From: PNOJ01 sp016706845
Lineage (GTDB): Bacteria; Krumholzibacteriota; Krumholzibacteriia; LZORAL124-64-63
Direction: 5' to 3'
Assembly: GCA_016706845.1 (NCBI GenBank)
Contig: JADJIV010000009.1
Span: forward strand, 1-64,000
Length of the DNA: 64,000 nt
Numbering within the stretch: the stretch's first letter is position 1; every line of letters begins with the position of its first letter. Of the stretch, positions 11,668 to 20,546 are shown piece after piece. A program made the translations under genes and the position numbers. The notes below the pieces were generated by a model. That model did no database searches. It was not told the origin of the DNA and saw only the letters and a program-made list of their open reading frames with translations.

Positions 11668-12183
11668 GTGGCGCAGGCGAGGGATGACGGGTTCGCACGG
11701 CTGGTCGAGCGGGATCTCGACCGGGTGCACCGTTTCCTGCGCTCCCTGGTGCGGGACGAGGACCTCGCCCGCGACCTCACCCACGACACCTTCCTGCGGC
11801 TGCGGCGGCTGCGTCCCGACCGGGACGGCGAGCTGCCGACGGCGGCCTACGTCTTCGCCTGCGCTCGCCATGCGGCCGTCGACCACTGGCGGCGCCAGCG
11901 CACGCGCAAGGACGCGGAGCCGCACCTCGCCACCGATCTCGCCCCCCCGGCCACGGCCGACGCCCCCCTGCACGTCTCCGAACTGCGCGCCGCCCTGGAC
12001 CGGGCCCTCGGCCTGCTGGACGAGGAGCACCGCGCGGTCTTCCTGCTCTCGGAGGTGGAGGGGCTGCGCTACGGGGAGATCGCCGAAGCCCTGGGCATCC
12101 CGCCGGGCACCGTCGCCTCGCGCAAGCACCACGCGACGCAGCGGTTGCGCCGCGAACTCGAGAGGATGGGTCATGCGTTGTGA
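11668..12183 (+). CDS. ECF-type RNA polymerase sigma factor (first of three in the window)
   Basis: This is a 171-residue sigma-70 family protein of the extracytoplasmic-function type. Region 2 includes DRVHRFLRSLVRDEDLARDL and THDTFLRLRRL. Region 4 has YGEIAEALGIPPGTVASRKH, the helix-turn-helix that reads the -35 element. The GTG start is preceded by GGGAGGGTGGC. The next gene, a zinc-finger anti-sigma, starts inside its last eleven bases, which indicates translational coupling. The operon ends with a secreted protein of unknown function that may be a target or sensor. Confidence 0.9.
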   Translation: MAQARDDGFARLVERDLDRVHRFLRSLVRDEDLARDLTHDTFLRLRRLRPDRDGELPTAAYVFACARHAAVDHWRRQRTRKDAEPHLATDLAPPATADAPLHVSELRAALDRALGLLDEEHRAVFLLSEVEGLRYGEIAEALGIPPGTVASRKHHATQRLRRELERMGHAL

Positions 12184-12604
12184 GGACGCGCTCGCGCTGC
12201 TGACCGCGCACGTCGACGGCGAGCTCGACGCCGCCCGCACCGCCCCGCTGATCGCGCACCTGGACGGGTGCGCGGGCTGCCGGGCCGAAGCGGAGCGGCG
12301 CGGACGGGAGCGGTCGGCGTGGCGGACGGCCCTGGCGGGCGACCGCGCACCGGACGACCTGCGGCGGGAGCTCCTGGCTGCGCCCGCGCCGGTGGCGCTG
12401 CCGATCCTGCTGCGGCCGCTCGCCTGGGCGGCGGCCGCCGTGCTGGCGGTGCTGCTGGTCGCGCCACCGCTCCTGCAGCGTCTCGGCGACAGCGACGCGA
12501 TGTTGCGTTCCGCCGCCGTCACGCTGGTGCGCGACGGCGGCGACGTGGGACCGGCGACCGCGCTCGCGACGGAGACCCTGAATCTCGGCGACAGCCCGTT
12601 CTAG
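12173..12604 (+). CDS. Transmembrane zinc-finger anti-sigma factor
   Basis: This 143-residue protein overlaps the preceding ECF sigma gene by eleven bases. The N-terminus has the zf-HC2 pattern: CEDALALLTAHVDGEL followed by HLDGCAGC, the His-x3-Cys-x2-Cys metal site that holds sigma region 4. A single hydrophobic helix (ILLRPLAWAAAAVLAVLLVA) near residues 80-100 anchors it, leaving a short tail of about 40 residues outside. By family precedent it sequesters its partner until an envelope signal releases it. The next gene's Shine-Dalgarno overlaps its stop. Confidence 0.85.
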   Translation: MRCEDALALLTAHVDGELDAARTAPLIAHLDGCAGCRAEAERRGRERSAWRTALAGDRAPDDLRRELLAAPAPVALPILLRPLAWAAAAVLAVLLVAPPLLQRLGDSDAMLRSAAVTLVRDGGDVGPATALATETLNLGDSPF

Positions 12605-12615
12605 GAGGCGAGACG

Positions 12616-13370
12616 ATGACCACGATGCTCGAGACACGACGAGTCGCCGCGATGGCGGCCCTGTTCCTGATCCTGGCGGCCGCGTGCTGCGGCGCCGTCG
12701 AGGTGCGTCTGGCCGACGGCCGCACGCTCGAAGGCACGCTGAGGCCGATCGACGACGCCTCGTTCCTGCTGCAGACCGACGACGCGCTGCTCGAGCTGGC
12801 GGGCAGCCAGATCCGCGAGGTCGACGGCCGCCGCGACCTGCCGCGGCCCGAGGGACGGCGCCTGGTGCGCTCCTCCTGCTACGAGGTCCTGCGCCCCGAC
12901 GGCAGCGCCGAGGCCTGGAACACCATCCGCGTCGAGAACGGCGGCCGCGGGCTGCAGACGCGCGTCGAGTGGGGCGTCGCCCCCACGAGATGGAGACGTT
13001 CCGCACGCCCCTGGGGCAACACGCTGGCCCACCGCTTCGAGCCCCGGCCGGGCAGCGACGTCCAGAGCGTGGTCGTCGAGCTCGCGGTGCCCGTCCTGCC
13101 GGGCGAGAGCGTCGAGCTGGCGACCAGCACGATCCGCCGCGCAGCGCCGTCCGCGACGGCGACGTGTGGACCTGCGCCTACCCCGGCGACTTCTCCGACG
13201 ACCGTCTCTACGGCCGCCTGCTGCGCCTGCCGCCGGGGGCCGAGGTCGTCGCGGTCGAGCCCGAGGTCCGCGTCCACGAGCACGACGGCGCATCGTTCGT
13301 GAGCTGGCGGCGCTACTACCCGAAGGGGTCGATGTTCCCGCTGACGGTGAAGTACCGGCTGCCCGGCTGA
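12616..13370 (+). CDS. Secreted hypothetical protein in the sigma operon (frameshifted)
   Basis: AGGAGG lies seven bases before the ATG and overlaps the anti-sigma stop. A signal peptide (VAAMAALFLILAAACCGAV) leads to a short beta-rich region, VEVRLADGRTLEGTLRPIDD, like domains found in surface proteins with curved beta sheets. Two nearby single-base insertions at 12978-12983 (C run) and 13003-13007 (G run) cancel each other; removing them restores APHEMETFRTPLGNT. A third slip near 13140 leads to SAVRDGDVWTCAYPGDFSDD and the end at VKYRLPG. These slips are direct evidence of homopolymer errors. Function unknown; position suggests an envelope role under control of the upstream sigma factor. 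Confidence 0.65.
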
Positions 13371-13459
13371 CGCCGCCGCTCCCGCGCGTGACAAGCGGGC
13401 CGCGGCGGGCGATATTGGGGGGGACGGACGACCATCCCTCCCCCCCGAGGACGAAACCC

Positions 13460-14291
13460 GTGGCCCGCTTCCCCCACGATCCCGTCGATCCCGCAGCGCA
13501 GGCGGTGCTGGACAACGTCCGCATCGTGCTGAGCCACACCACCGAGCCGCGCAACGTCGGGGCGACGGCCCGCGCCATCAAGACGATGGGCCTGTCGCGC
13601 CTGGTGCTGATCTCGCCCCACGACCCCTACGGGGAGCGGGCCCGCGCGCTGGCGCACGGGGCGGAGGACGTGCTCGAGGGCGCGCAGGTCGTGCTGGACC
13701 ACCGGGCCGCGGTGCGCGACTGCCTGGTGGTGGCCGGCACCACCGCGCGGCCCCGCGAGCTGCGCAAGGGCGCCCTGATGGCGCCGCACGAGCTGGCGTC
13801 GCTGCTGATCGAGCACGCGGCCGAGGGGCCGGTGGCCCTGATGTTCGGCACCGAGCGCACCGGCCTGACCAACGACGAGGTCTACGCCTGCCGCTACGTC
13901 TGCTCGATCGACACCGCGCCCGAGCAGCCGTCGCTGAACCTCTCGCAGGCCGTGATGGTCATGAGCTACGAGCTGCGCCGCGCCTGGCGCGCGGCCTGCG
14001 CGGCGCCCCGCCGCGAGCCCAGCCGGCGGCCCGAGATGCGCGTCAACCACCCGCACCGCTCCACGAAGCTGCCGACGCAGGACGAGCTGGACGTGATGTA
14101 CGAACACCTCGGCGCCGCCATGGCGGCGGTCGGCCTCGAGCCGCCCGAGCGGGAGAAGTTCCTGACCCTACATGCGCCACCTGCACATGCGCGCGGGGAT
14201 CGTGAACTGGGAGCTGCAGATCTACCACCTGTTCGCGAGCAAGGTCCTGCACGCGACGGGCGCCGAGCCCTACCGGAAAGGCGAACGATGA
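13460..14291 (+). CDS. SpoU-class tRNA/rRNA 2'-O-methyltransferase, TrmJ-like (frameshift near 3' end)
   Basis: This SPOUT-superfamily enzyme methylates ribose 2'-OH of RNA using SAM. The GTG start has GAGGA eight bases upstream. Motif 1 is HTTEPRNVGATARAIKTMG, motif 2 is MFGTERTGLTNDEV and motif 3 is LNLSQAVMVMSYELRR. The order and length fit TrmJ (Um/Cm32 of tRNA). A surplus C in the CCC at about 14167-14169 breaks the frame. Removing it gives EKFLTYMRHLHMRAGIVNWE and a stop at 14289-14291, overlapping the next start as ATGA, which is normal for a coupled pair. Confidence 0.85.
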
Positions 14292-15094
14292 GCCTCCGAC
14301 GACTCGCGCTGCTGGCGGTCCTGGCGGGCGCCGTCGCGCTGACCGTCTTCGCGCTGCTGCGCGACCGCGGGCCGGCGGGCCCCGCCGCGGGACGGCCCGC
14401 GACGGCCGCCGGGGACACCGCGTCGACGCCGGCGGGGGTCGCCGGCGCGCACATCCTGATCGCGCACCGCGACGGCCGGCCGGCGCTGCCCGGCGTCACG
14501 CGCACCCGGGAGGAGGCGCAGGAGCTGGCCGTGCGCCTGGCCACCGAGATCCTCGACAACCGGGCCTCGTTCGCGGAGCTGGCCCGCCGCTACTCCGACG
14601 ACGCCCGCACCGCCGCCCTCGGCGGCGAGTTCGGCCTCGTACGGCCGGGCCAGCTGCCCCTGCCCCTGGAGATGGGCCTCACGCAGCTGGAGGTCGGCGA
14701 CATCCATCCCTGCGTCGAGTCCCCCGCCGGCTTCCACGTGCTGATGCGCGTGCCCGTCCGGCGCGCCGTGGCCCGCCACGTCATGATCACCTGGAAGGGC
14801 GCCGGCGGCGACTTCGGCACGATCTCCCGCTCCCGGGAGCAGGCCCGGGCCCTGGCCGACGAGATCGCCGCCAAGGCGCGGGTTCCCGGCGCCGACTTCT
14901 GCGAGCTGGCCGCCCGCTTCTCCGACGACGAGCAGAGCCGCTTCGGGTGCGGCCTGATCGGGCTGGTGCGGCCGGGCGATCTCGAGGCTTCCTTCGAGGA
15001 CGCCCTGTTCTCCCTGCCGCCCGGCGGGATTTCCGGCGTGGTGGAAACGAAGTACGGCTTCCACATCGTGAAGCGCGACCCCGAGCAGCCCTGA
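14288..15094 (+). CDS. Membrane-anchored peptidyl-prolyl isomerase with two parvulin domains
   Basis: The 268-residue product starts in the stop of the upstream methyltransferase. One N-terminal helix (LALLAVLAGAVALTVFALL) is a signal or anchor. Two parvulin rotamase domains follow. The first is about residues 52-160 (AGAHILIAHRD, FAELARRYSDDARTAALGGE, GFHVLMRV). The second is about residues 165-268 (ARHVMITWKG, FCELAARFSDDEQSRFGCG, YGFHIVKRD). By family it helps fold secreted or outer-membrane proteins, which suits a genome with many exported proteins. No SurA-type chaperone domain is visible. Confidence 0.88.
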   Translation: MSLRRLALLAVLAGAVALTVFALLRDRGPAGPAAGRPATAAGDTASTPAGVAGAHILIAHRDGRPALPGVTRTREEAQELAVRLATEILDNRASFAELARRYSDDARTAALGGEFGLVRPGQLPLPLEMGLTQLEVGDIHPCVESPAGFHVLMRVPVRRAVARHVMITWKGAGGDFGTISRSREQARALADEIAAKARVPGADFCELAARFSDDEQSRFGCGLIGLVRPGDLEASFEDALFSLPPGGISGVVETKYGFHIVKRDPEQP

Positions 15095-15114
15095 GGCCGG
15101 CCGCAACGGACGAA

Positions 15115-15144
15115 GAAGCGGGAGAGGTCGCCCTCTCCCGCTTC
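15115..15144. terminator. Bidirectional hairpin terminator
   Basis: Perfect 13-base arms (GAAGCGGGAGAGG and complement) with a 4-base loop lie between the convergent parvulin gene and the two-repeat secreted protein gene. Moderately T-rich sequence follows on both strands. Confidence 0.7.
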
Positions 15145-15209
15145 CCGTTTGCGGAGGTTCGTCGCGTCCGGGGGGGGATTCCGACACGCCCTCCGCGGGA
15201 TCGCTGCGC

Positions 15210-16163
15210 CTAGTACAGGCTCTTCACCTGGCCCCAGCTCATCTGCTCGGTCTCGACCGGGATGGTGAGGTACGAGGTCAGGCCGTCGGCGCTCCACTGC
15301 ACGGCGTTGTTGTCCGCCACCTTGGGCGCGTCGTACTCGGGATGGTTGACGATCGCCAGCTCGGCGTTGACCATCAGGTAGTTGAGGGTCGACAGCTGCA
15401 GGGTGTAGAGCAGGCCCGGGTCCGAGCCGAACACCGGCAGGTAGCTGTACAGGCCCATCTCCACGCCGGAGGCCGGGTTGCCGAAGATCAGGCCGGCGGC
15501 CGGGGTCGCGTTCAGGATCATCACGCGCGGGTCGAGGTTCAGCTTGAAGGCGGCGCCGCCGACCATCATCTCGGCGTTGCGGACCATGATCCAGGCGTTG
15601 TGGATCTCGGTGAAGCCGCCGTTCTGGGTCGACACGGTCTCGGTGCCCTCGGCGTCCCAGAACAGGCCGATCTCGGGCGTCGGGCGCAGCGTGATGCTGG
15701 AGGTCAGGCCGTCGGCCGGGAACAGGATAGCCGACGAGTTCGCCAGCATCGGGGTGGCGTAGTCCGGGTCGGCGACGATGGTCTGGTGCGAGTTGACGAT
15801 CATCGTCGGCGAGAACACCTGGATGTGGCAGATCGACTGGGGATCGTCACCGAACTGGGCGATCGGCGTGTAGAGGCCGATCTCGGCGCCGGTCAGCAGC
15901 GTGCCGAACACCAGGCCGTCGGCCCAGGTCTCGCTGACGATCAGGAAGCCGCCCTCGGACTCCATCTTGAAGGCCGCCCCGCCGATCAGCAGGTCGGAGT
16001 TGTTGATCAGGACGTAGCCGTCGTAGACCATGCCGGGCTCGCCGACGAGCTGGGCGGTGGTGCCCTCGGTGTCGAAGAACAGGCCGATGGTTCCGGTCGC
16101 CATCGCGGTGGTGGCCAGGCCGAGCATCAGGACGCCGGCCAGCAGGCAGTAACGAGTCTTCAT
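15210..16163 (-). CDS. Secreted two-repeat protein with C-terminal WGxxKxxY tag
   Basis: This intact 317-residue protein has signal peptide RYCLLAGVLMLGLATTAMA. The mature part is two tandem repeats of about 140 residues. The first begins GTIGLFFDTEGTTAQL and the second EIGLFWDAEGTETVST. Both then show a GGAAFKM/GGAAFKL segment, a GLVFG/GLIFG segment, and close with SADGLTSYLTI or PADGLTSSITL. The repeats resemble cohesin-like beta sandwiches only in general character, and I do not recognise the family. The last residues are MSWGQVKSLY. Because this copy has no frameshift, it is the cleanest evidence that the tag is a true C-terminus. Confidence 0.82.
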   Translation of the reverse strand: MKTRYCLLAGVLMLGLATTAMATGTIGLFFDTEGTTAQLVGEPGMVYDGYVLINNSDLLIGGAAFKMESEGGFLIVSETWADGLVFGTLLTGAEIGLYTPIAQFGDDPQSICHIQVFSPTMIVNSHQTIVADPDYATPMLANSSAILFPADGLTSSITLRPTPEIGLFWDAEGTETVSTQNGGFTEIHNAWIMVRNAEMMVGGAAFKLNLDPRVMILNATPAAGLIFGNPASGVEMGLYSYLPVFGSDPGLLYTLQLSTLNYLMVNAELAIVNHPEYDAPKVADNNAVQWSADGLTSYLTIPVETEQMSWGQVKSLY

Positions 16164-16546
16164 TCCAGATCCCTTTCTCTTGCCCTCGCGAGGGGGCGCT
16201 CATGTCGGGTCCGCGCGGCCGGACCGGGGTGAATTCACGGGAGTCCATCGGCAAGCCTCATACCCGCTTGAGGATTTCTTGGCGGGGATCTGCGGGCGGC
16301 TCCAGGCGGCCGGCCGGTGGCGGCGCCCGGAATCGGCGTGTTTCGTGTAACGCGTTGATTTTGATCGAGTAAAGGCATCCGGCGCGGCCGTGGGTGGCCT
16401 GGCCGGACGCACGCGCCGGTCCCCCGGCGGCGAGTACCGGACGTGTTCTGTCGTGTCGCGGGAGGGCGCAGAATGCCTTGCTGCGGCGCCGGAGGTGAGC
16501 AATACGGAAGCAACGGGGGTCGGAATCTGGACGCCTGCGCCGGGGC
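16164..16546. other. Intergenic region with no recognised element
   Basis: This 383-base gap lies between the promoter side of the secreted two-repeat protein and the 3' end of the ubiA-like gene. The part next to 16163 should hold the promoter of the secreted-protein gene. I saw no convincing promoter, RNA gene or repeat, and the long open frames here have no protein-like composition. Confidence 0.5.
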
Positions 16547-17437
16547 TCAGACCACGTAGACGTCGAGGGCGACGAAGCCCAGCAGGATCATGCCGATCCA
16601 GGAGTTGACGGTGAAGAACGCCCGGTCGATGTGGCGCAGGTCGCCCCCGCGCACCAGCCGGTGCTCCCAGACCAGCAGCAGCGTCATGGCGATCAGGCCG
16701 AGGCGCGCGACCAGGCCCAGGTCCGCCGTGACGCCGAACGCGGGCGCCGACCGGAACGCGATGGCCAGGCACAGCACGGCCAGCACGTGCAGGACCTTGG
16801 CGATGGCCAGCGCGCCGGGCACGCCGTAGCGCACCGCCAGGGAGCGCAGTCCCTCGCGCCGGTCGACCTCGACGTCCTGGCAGCCGTAGATCGCGTCGAA
16901 GCCGCCGACCCAGAGCATCACGCCCGCCGACATCCACAGGGGGAACGCGGCGAAGCGGCCGACGGCCGCGAGCCAGGCGCCCGTCGGCGCGATCCCCAGG
17001 CCCAGCCCCAGCACCAGGTGCGACCAGGGCGTGAACCGCTTGGCGTAGGAGTAGCCCAGGACCACCGCGAGCGCGGCCGGCGCCAGCGCGAAGCAGAGCG
17101 GGTTGAGGCTGCGGGCGGCCAGCACGAAGACGACCGCGCTGGCCAGCGTGAACACCGCGGCGCCCGCCACGCCGATCCTGCCTGCGGGCAGGTACCGGTC
17201 GGCCGTGCGCGGGTTGCGGGCGTCGTAGTCACGGTCGGCGAGCCGGTTGAAGGCCATCGCCGCGCTGCGCGCGGCGACCATCGCCGCCAGCACGCCCAGC
17301 AGGACGCGCCGTGAGGGACGGCCGCCGGTGGCGACCAGCAGCGCGATCAGGGCGAACGGCAGGGCGAAGACGGTGTGCTCGAACTTCACGAGCCCGAAGT
17401 AGTCGCCGACGGTGCGCCAGCCGCGGCCCGCCTTCAC
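16547..17437 (-). CDS. ubiA: UbiA-family prenyltransferase (quinone biosynthesis)
   Basis: This integral membrane enzyme prenylates an aromatic acid in quinone synthesis. The GTG at 17437 follows GGAGGGGAG. About 296 residues form some eight to nine hydrophobic helices. Two Asp-rich metal-diphosphate motifs are visible: NRLADRDYDARN near residue 70 and YGCQDVEVDRREG near residue 190. It is the last gene of a tight four-gene run with ubiD-, ubiE- and ubiX-like genes (14-base gap to ubiX). In the futalosine menaquinone route the equivalent enzyme is MqnP, which could be the true role here. Family certain; substrate (4-hydroxybenzoate or 1,4-dihydroxy-6-naphthoate) not decidable from sequence. 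Confidence 0.9.
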   Translation of the reverse strand: MKAGRGWRTVGDYFGLVKFEHTVFALPFALIALLVATGGRPSRRVLLGVLAAMVAARSAAMAFNRLADRDYDARNPRTADRYLPAGRIGVAGAAVFTLASAVVFVLAARSLNPLCFALAPAALAVVLGYSYAKRFTPWSHLVLGLGLGIAPTGAWLAAVGRFAAFPLWMSAGVMLWVGGFDAIYGCQDVEVDRREGLRSLAVRYGVPGALAIAKVLHVLAVLCLAIAFRSAPAFGVTADLGLVARLGLIAMTLLLVWEHRLVRGGDLRHIDRAFFTVNSWIGMILLGFVALDVYVV

Positions 17438-17451
17438 GCGGCTCCCCTCCC

Positions 17452-18063
17452 TCACTCCGCACCCCACGGCTTCGCGAGGCGCACCGCGACGCCGAGCTGG
17501 TCGCAGACGCGCTGCACGACGAAGTCGACGAGTTCCGCCACGGTCGTCGGGCGGTGGTAGAAGCCGGGCATCGCCGGCAGGATCACCGCGCCGGCGGCCG
17601 CGAGCCGCGCCATGTGTTCGAGGTGGTGCGCGGCCAGGGGGGTCTCGCGCGGCACGAGCACCAGGCGGCGCCTCTCCTTCAGCTGCACGTCGGCGGCGCG
17701 GTGCAGCAGGTCGTCGCCGGTGCCGGTGGCGATGCGCGCCAGCGTGCTCATCGAGCAGGGGCACACCGCCATGCCGCCCGAGGGCGCCGAACCGCTGGCG
17801 ACCGGGGACGAGAACGCGTGCTTGCCGTACTCGTGCAGCGCCGCGCCGCGGGCGACCGCGACCGACCGCAGCTCCTCGATCAGCGCGCGCGGCGCGCGGC
17901 CCAGCTCGGCCGCCGCCGTCTGCTCCACGGCGTCGCTGCGCAGCAGCGCTACGTCGCGGCCCGCCTCCAGCAGCACCTCCACCAGGCGCACGCCGTAGAC
18001 CAGGCCGCTGGCGCCGGTCCAGGCGACCGTGACCGGGGGCTGCGGGATGCGTTCGCGTTCCAT
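17452..18063 (-). CDS. ubiX: Flavin prenyltransferase UbiX
   Basis: UbiX makes prenylated FMN from FMN and dimethylallyl phosphate, the cofactor of UbiD. The 203-residue length is typical. VTVAWTGASGLVYGVRLVE is the FMN-binding N-terminus, and PSGGMAVCPCSMSTLARIATG and RRLVLVPRETPLAAHHLEHM are conserved family segments. Its position in one operon with ubiD fits the cofactor supply role. It starts eleven bases after the ubiE-like gene ends. Confidence 0.95.
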   Translation of the reverse strand: MERERIPQPPVTVAWTGASGLVYGVRLVEVLLEAGRDVALLRSDAVEQTAAAELGRAPRALIEELRSVAVARGAALHEYGKHAFSSPVASGSAPSGGMAVCPCSMSTLARIATGTGDDLLHRAADVQLKERRRLVLVPRETPLAAHHLEHMARLAAAGAVILPAMPGFYHRPTTVAELVDFVVQRVCDQLGVAVRLAKPWGAE

Positions 18064-18073
18064 GGGTCTCCCC

Positions 18074-18850
18074 TCAGTCGGTGATCTCGAAGCGCCCGCC
18101 GATCAGATGGGCGATGCCGAAGGTCTGCCGGCGCACCAGGATGTCCCGGAAGCCGAACTCGCCGAGCAGCGCCGCGAACTCCGCCGGGGTCACGAAGCGG
18201 TCGCGGCTGGCGGCGAGGTAGGCGTAGGCGGCGCGGTCGCGGCCGAGCAGGCGGCCCGCCAGCGGCAGCGCCAGGTCCAGCCCGCGCCGCAGCGGCCGGG
18301 CGGCGCCGCGCCCCGCGCCCGCGGCGGCCGGGTCGTCGCGGAAGAAGTCGAGCACCAGCAGCCGGCCGCCCGGCTTCAGGACGCGGCGCGCCTCGGCCAG
18401 GCCGCGGCGCAGGTCGGCCAGGTTGCGCACGCCGAAGCCGACGGCGACCGCGTCGGCGCAGCCGTCGCGCAGCGGCAGGTCCTGGGCGTCGGCGGCGATG
18501 GCGGGGATCTCCCCACCGAGGCCCTTGCCGCGGCCGGCCGCCAGCATCGCCGGCGTGAAATCGGCGGCCACGACCCGGCGGCAGCGGCCGCCGCGCAGGG
18601 CCGCCAGCCCGAGGTCGCCGGTGCCCGCGCACAGGTCCACCAGCAGGTCTGTGCCCGGATCCAGCGCGCGCACGAGGTCGCGCCGCCACGCGCGGTCGCG
18701 GTTGAAGCTCAGGGCGTGGTTCATGAAGTCGTAGACGCGCGCGATCCGCGCGAACATCGATTGGACGACGCGGTCGTGGGCGGCGGGGTCCTGCACGACG
18801 CCGTCGCGGCCGCGCTCGTGGACGCCTTCGGGGTGCCGGGCCTCGCTCAC
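18074..18850 (-). CDS. ubiE: Demethylmenaquinone/ubiquinone C-methyltransferase UbiE (MenG)
   Basis: This 258-residue class I SAM methyltransferase performs the C-methylation that completes menaquinone or precedes ubiquinone. The GTG start overlaps the ubiD stop as GTGA. MFARIARVYDFMNHALSF is the family N-terminus, VDLCAGTGDLGLAAL is SAM motif I, and FGVRNLADLRRGLAEARRVL is diagnostic of UbiE/MenG. The protein ends FGIAHLIGGRF, close to the usual heterogeneous C-terminus. Coupling with ubiD, ubiX and ubiA supports a complete late quinone pathway. Confidence 0.93.
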   Translation of the reverse strand: MSEARHPEGVHERGRDGVVQDPAAHDRVVQSMFARIARVYDFMNHALSFNRDRAWRRDLVRALDPGTDLLVDLCAGTGDLGLAALRGGRCRRVVAADFTPAMLAAGRGKGLGGEIPAIAADAQDLPLRDGCADAVAVGFGVRNLADLRRGLAEARRVLKPGGRLLVLDFFRDDPAAAGAGRGAARPLRRGLDLALPLAGRLLGRDRAAYAYLAASRDRFVTPAEFAALLGEFGFRDILVRRQTFGIAHLIGGRFEITD

Positions 18851-20391
18851 TTCGCGCGCCCCGCCAGCGCCAGCAGGTCGCGCCAGCGCTCCGCGACATC
18901 GCTGCGGACCGCGTCGTCCATGCGCACGATCGGCGGCCACTCGCGCCGGAAGCCGTCCTCGCCCTCCCACTTCGCGGTGGCGTCGATCCCCATCTTGCCG
19001 CCCAGGAACTGCACGTTCACGGCGTGGTCGAGATGGTCGACGGGACCGTCGACGAAGAACGTGTCGCGCCGGGGGTCGATGGAGTTGGTCACGCGCCACA
19101 GGACCTCGCGCGGGTCGTGGACGTCGACGTCCGCGTCGACCACCACGATGGTCTTGCAGAACATCATCTGGCCCATGCCCCACAGCGCGTGGCAGACCTT
19201 GCGCGCGTGCCCCGGGTACTGCTTGCGGATCGCCACGATGGCCAGGTTGTGGAAGCAGGCCTCCGGCGGCAGGTGGTAGTCGACGACCTCGGGCAGCGGC
19301 TTCTGCATCAGCGGCAGGAACAGGCGCTCGGTGGCCCAGCCCAGCCACTTGTCCTCCATCGGCGGGACGCCCACGATGGTCGCCGGGTAGACGGGGTCGC
19401 GGCGCGAGGTGATGGCGGTCACGTGGAAGACCGGGAACTCCTCGGGCAGCGTGTAGAAGCCGGTGTGGTCGCCGAACGGCCCCTCGCTGCGGCGCTCGCC
19501 GGGGTCGACGTAGCCCTCGATGACGAAGTCGGCCTCGGCCGGCACCTCCAGGTCGCAGGTGAGGGCCTTGGTCCAGGCGATCGGGGCGCCCTGCAGGAAG
19601 CCGGCGAACAGCGACTCGTCGATCTCCGGCGGCAGCGGCGCCGTCGCGGCGTAGGTGAGCGACGGCGGGCCGCCGAGCGCGACGCAGACGGGCAGGCGCT
19701 CGCCGCGCCGTTCGCTGGCGCGGTAGTGGTCGGCGCCGGTCTTGTGCAGCTGCCAGTGCATGCCGGTGGTGCGGCCGTCGTAGACCTGCATCCGGTACAT
19801 GCCGATGTTGCGCCGGCCGGTCTCGGGGTTGCGCGTGACGACCAGGGGCAGGGTGATGAAGGGGCCGCCGTCCTGCGGCCAGGTCGTCAGCACGGGCATC
19901 AGGTCCAGCAGGCCGCGCCGGTCCAGTTCCTCGCCGCGGACCACGACCTCCTGGCAGGGGCCGCCGGCCACCGAGCGGGGCATCCCGGCGCTCCAGTCCC
20001 GGGCCTTGCCCAGCAGCTTCAGCTTTTCCCAGAGCCCCTCGGGGGGCGCCAGCTCCAGGGGCTCGCGCACCCGGGCGACGGCCTCCTCCAGCGACTCGCA
20101 GCCCAGGGCCCAGGCCATCCGGCGGCGCGAGGCGAACAGGTTCATGGCCAAGGGGACCGGCCGGCCGTCGACCGTCGTAGCGCGGGTCGTGCGGCCGACC
20201 CGCTCGCTCCAGCGGCCGGGGCGCGGGTCCTCGAAGAGCAGGGCGGGACCCTCGCCGGCCTTGACGAAGCGGTCGGCGATCTCGCCGGCCTCCAATACCG
20301 GGTCGACGGGCTCCCGGACGCGCACCAGGTCGCCGGCCTGCTCGAGCAAGGCGATGAACGCCTTGAGGTTCCTGGCGGGAAGTTCGGCCAT
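18847..20391 (-). CDS. ubiD: UbiD-family prenyl-FMN-dependent decarboxylase
   Basis: UbiD-type enzymes decarboxylate aromatic acids using prenylated FMN. The ATG at 20391 has AAAGG eight bases upstream and gives 514 residues. Family signatures include RNIGMYRMQVYDGRTTGMHW, IEGYVDPGERRSEGPFGDHT (containing the Glu/Arg active-site residues) and PVYPATIVGVPPMEDKWLG. It leads an operon ubiD-ubiE-ubiX-ubiA with overlaps or very short gaps. That set covers prenylation, decarboxylation, cofactor supply and methylation, as needed for the late steps of futalosine-type menaquinone synthesis (MqnL is the UbiD homolog there). Confidence 0.93.
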   Translation of the reverse strand: MAELPARNLKAFIALLEQAGDLVRVREPVDPVLEAGEIADRFVKAGEGPALLFEDPRPGRWSERVGRTTRATTVDGRPVPLAMNLFASRRRMAWALGCESLEEAVARVREPLELAPPEGLWEKLKLLGKARDWSAGMPRSVAGGPCQEVVVRGEELDRRGLLDLMPVLTTWPQDGGPFITLPLVVTRNPETGRRNIGMYRMQVYDGRTTGMHWQLHKTGADHYRASERRGERLPVCVALGGPPSLTYAATAPLPPEIDESLFAGFLQGAPIAWTKALTCDLEVPAEADFVIEGYVDPGERRSEGPFGDHTGFYTLPEEFPVFHVTAITSRRDPVYPATIVGVPPMEDKWLGWATERLFLPLMQKPLPEVVDYHLPPEACFHNLAIVAIRKQYPGHARKVCHALWGMGQMMFCKTIVVVDADVDVHDPREVLWRVTNSIDPRRDTFFVDGPVDHLDHAVNVQFLGGKMGIDATAKWEGEDGFRREWPPIVRMDDAVRSDVAERWRDLLALAGRAK

Positions 20392-20546
20392 GACGGGACC
20401 TTTCGGGGAACGACGCGCCGCGACGGCGCCCGATGTGGTATATTCATGCGTGAACGTAGCAGAGTCGCCCCCGGGCGGCAAGGCGGCCGGCAGGACCGCC
20501 TTCCGGGATAGAGGTTTGTAGGCAACCGATCCGGGATATCGTCATT

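Noticed and set aside
16200..16937. Minus-strand ORF across the intergenic region before the ubiA-like gene
   Set aside because: It is out of frame with the UbiA motifs and shows no domain or sensible start.
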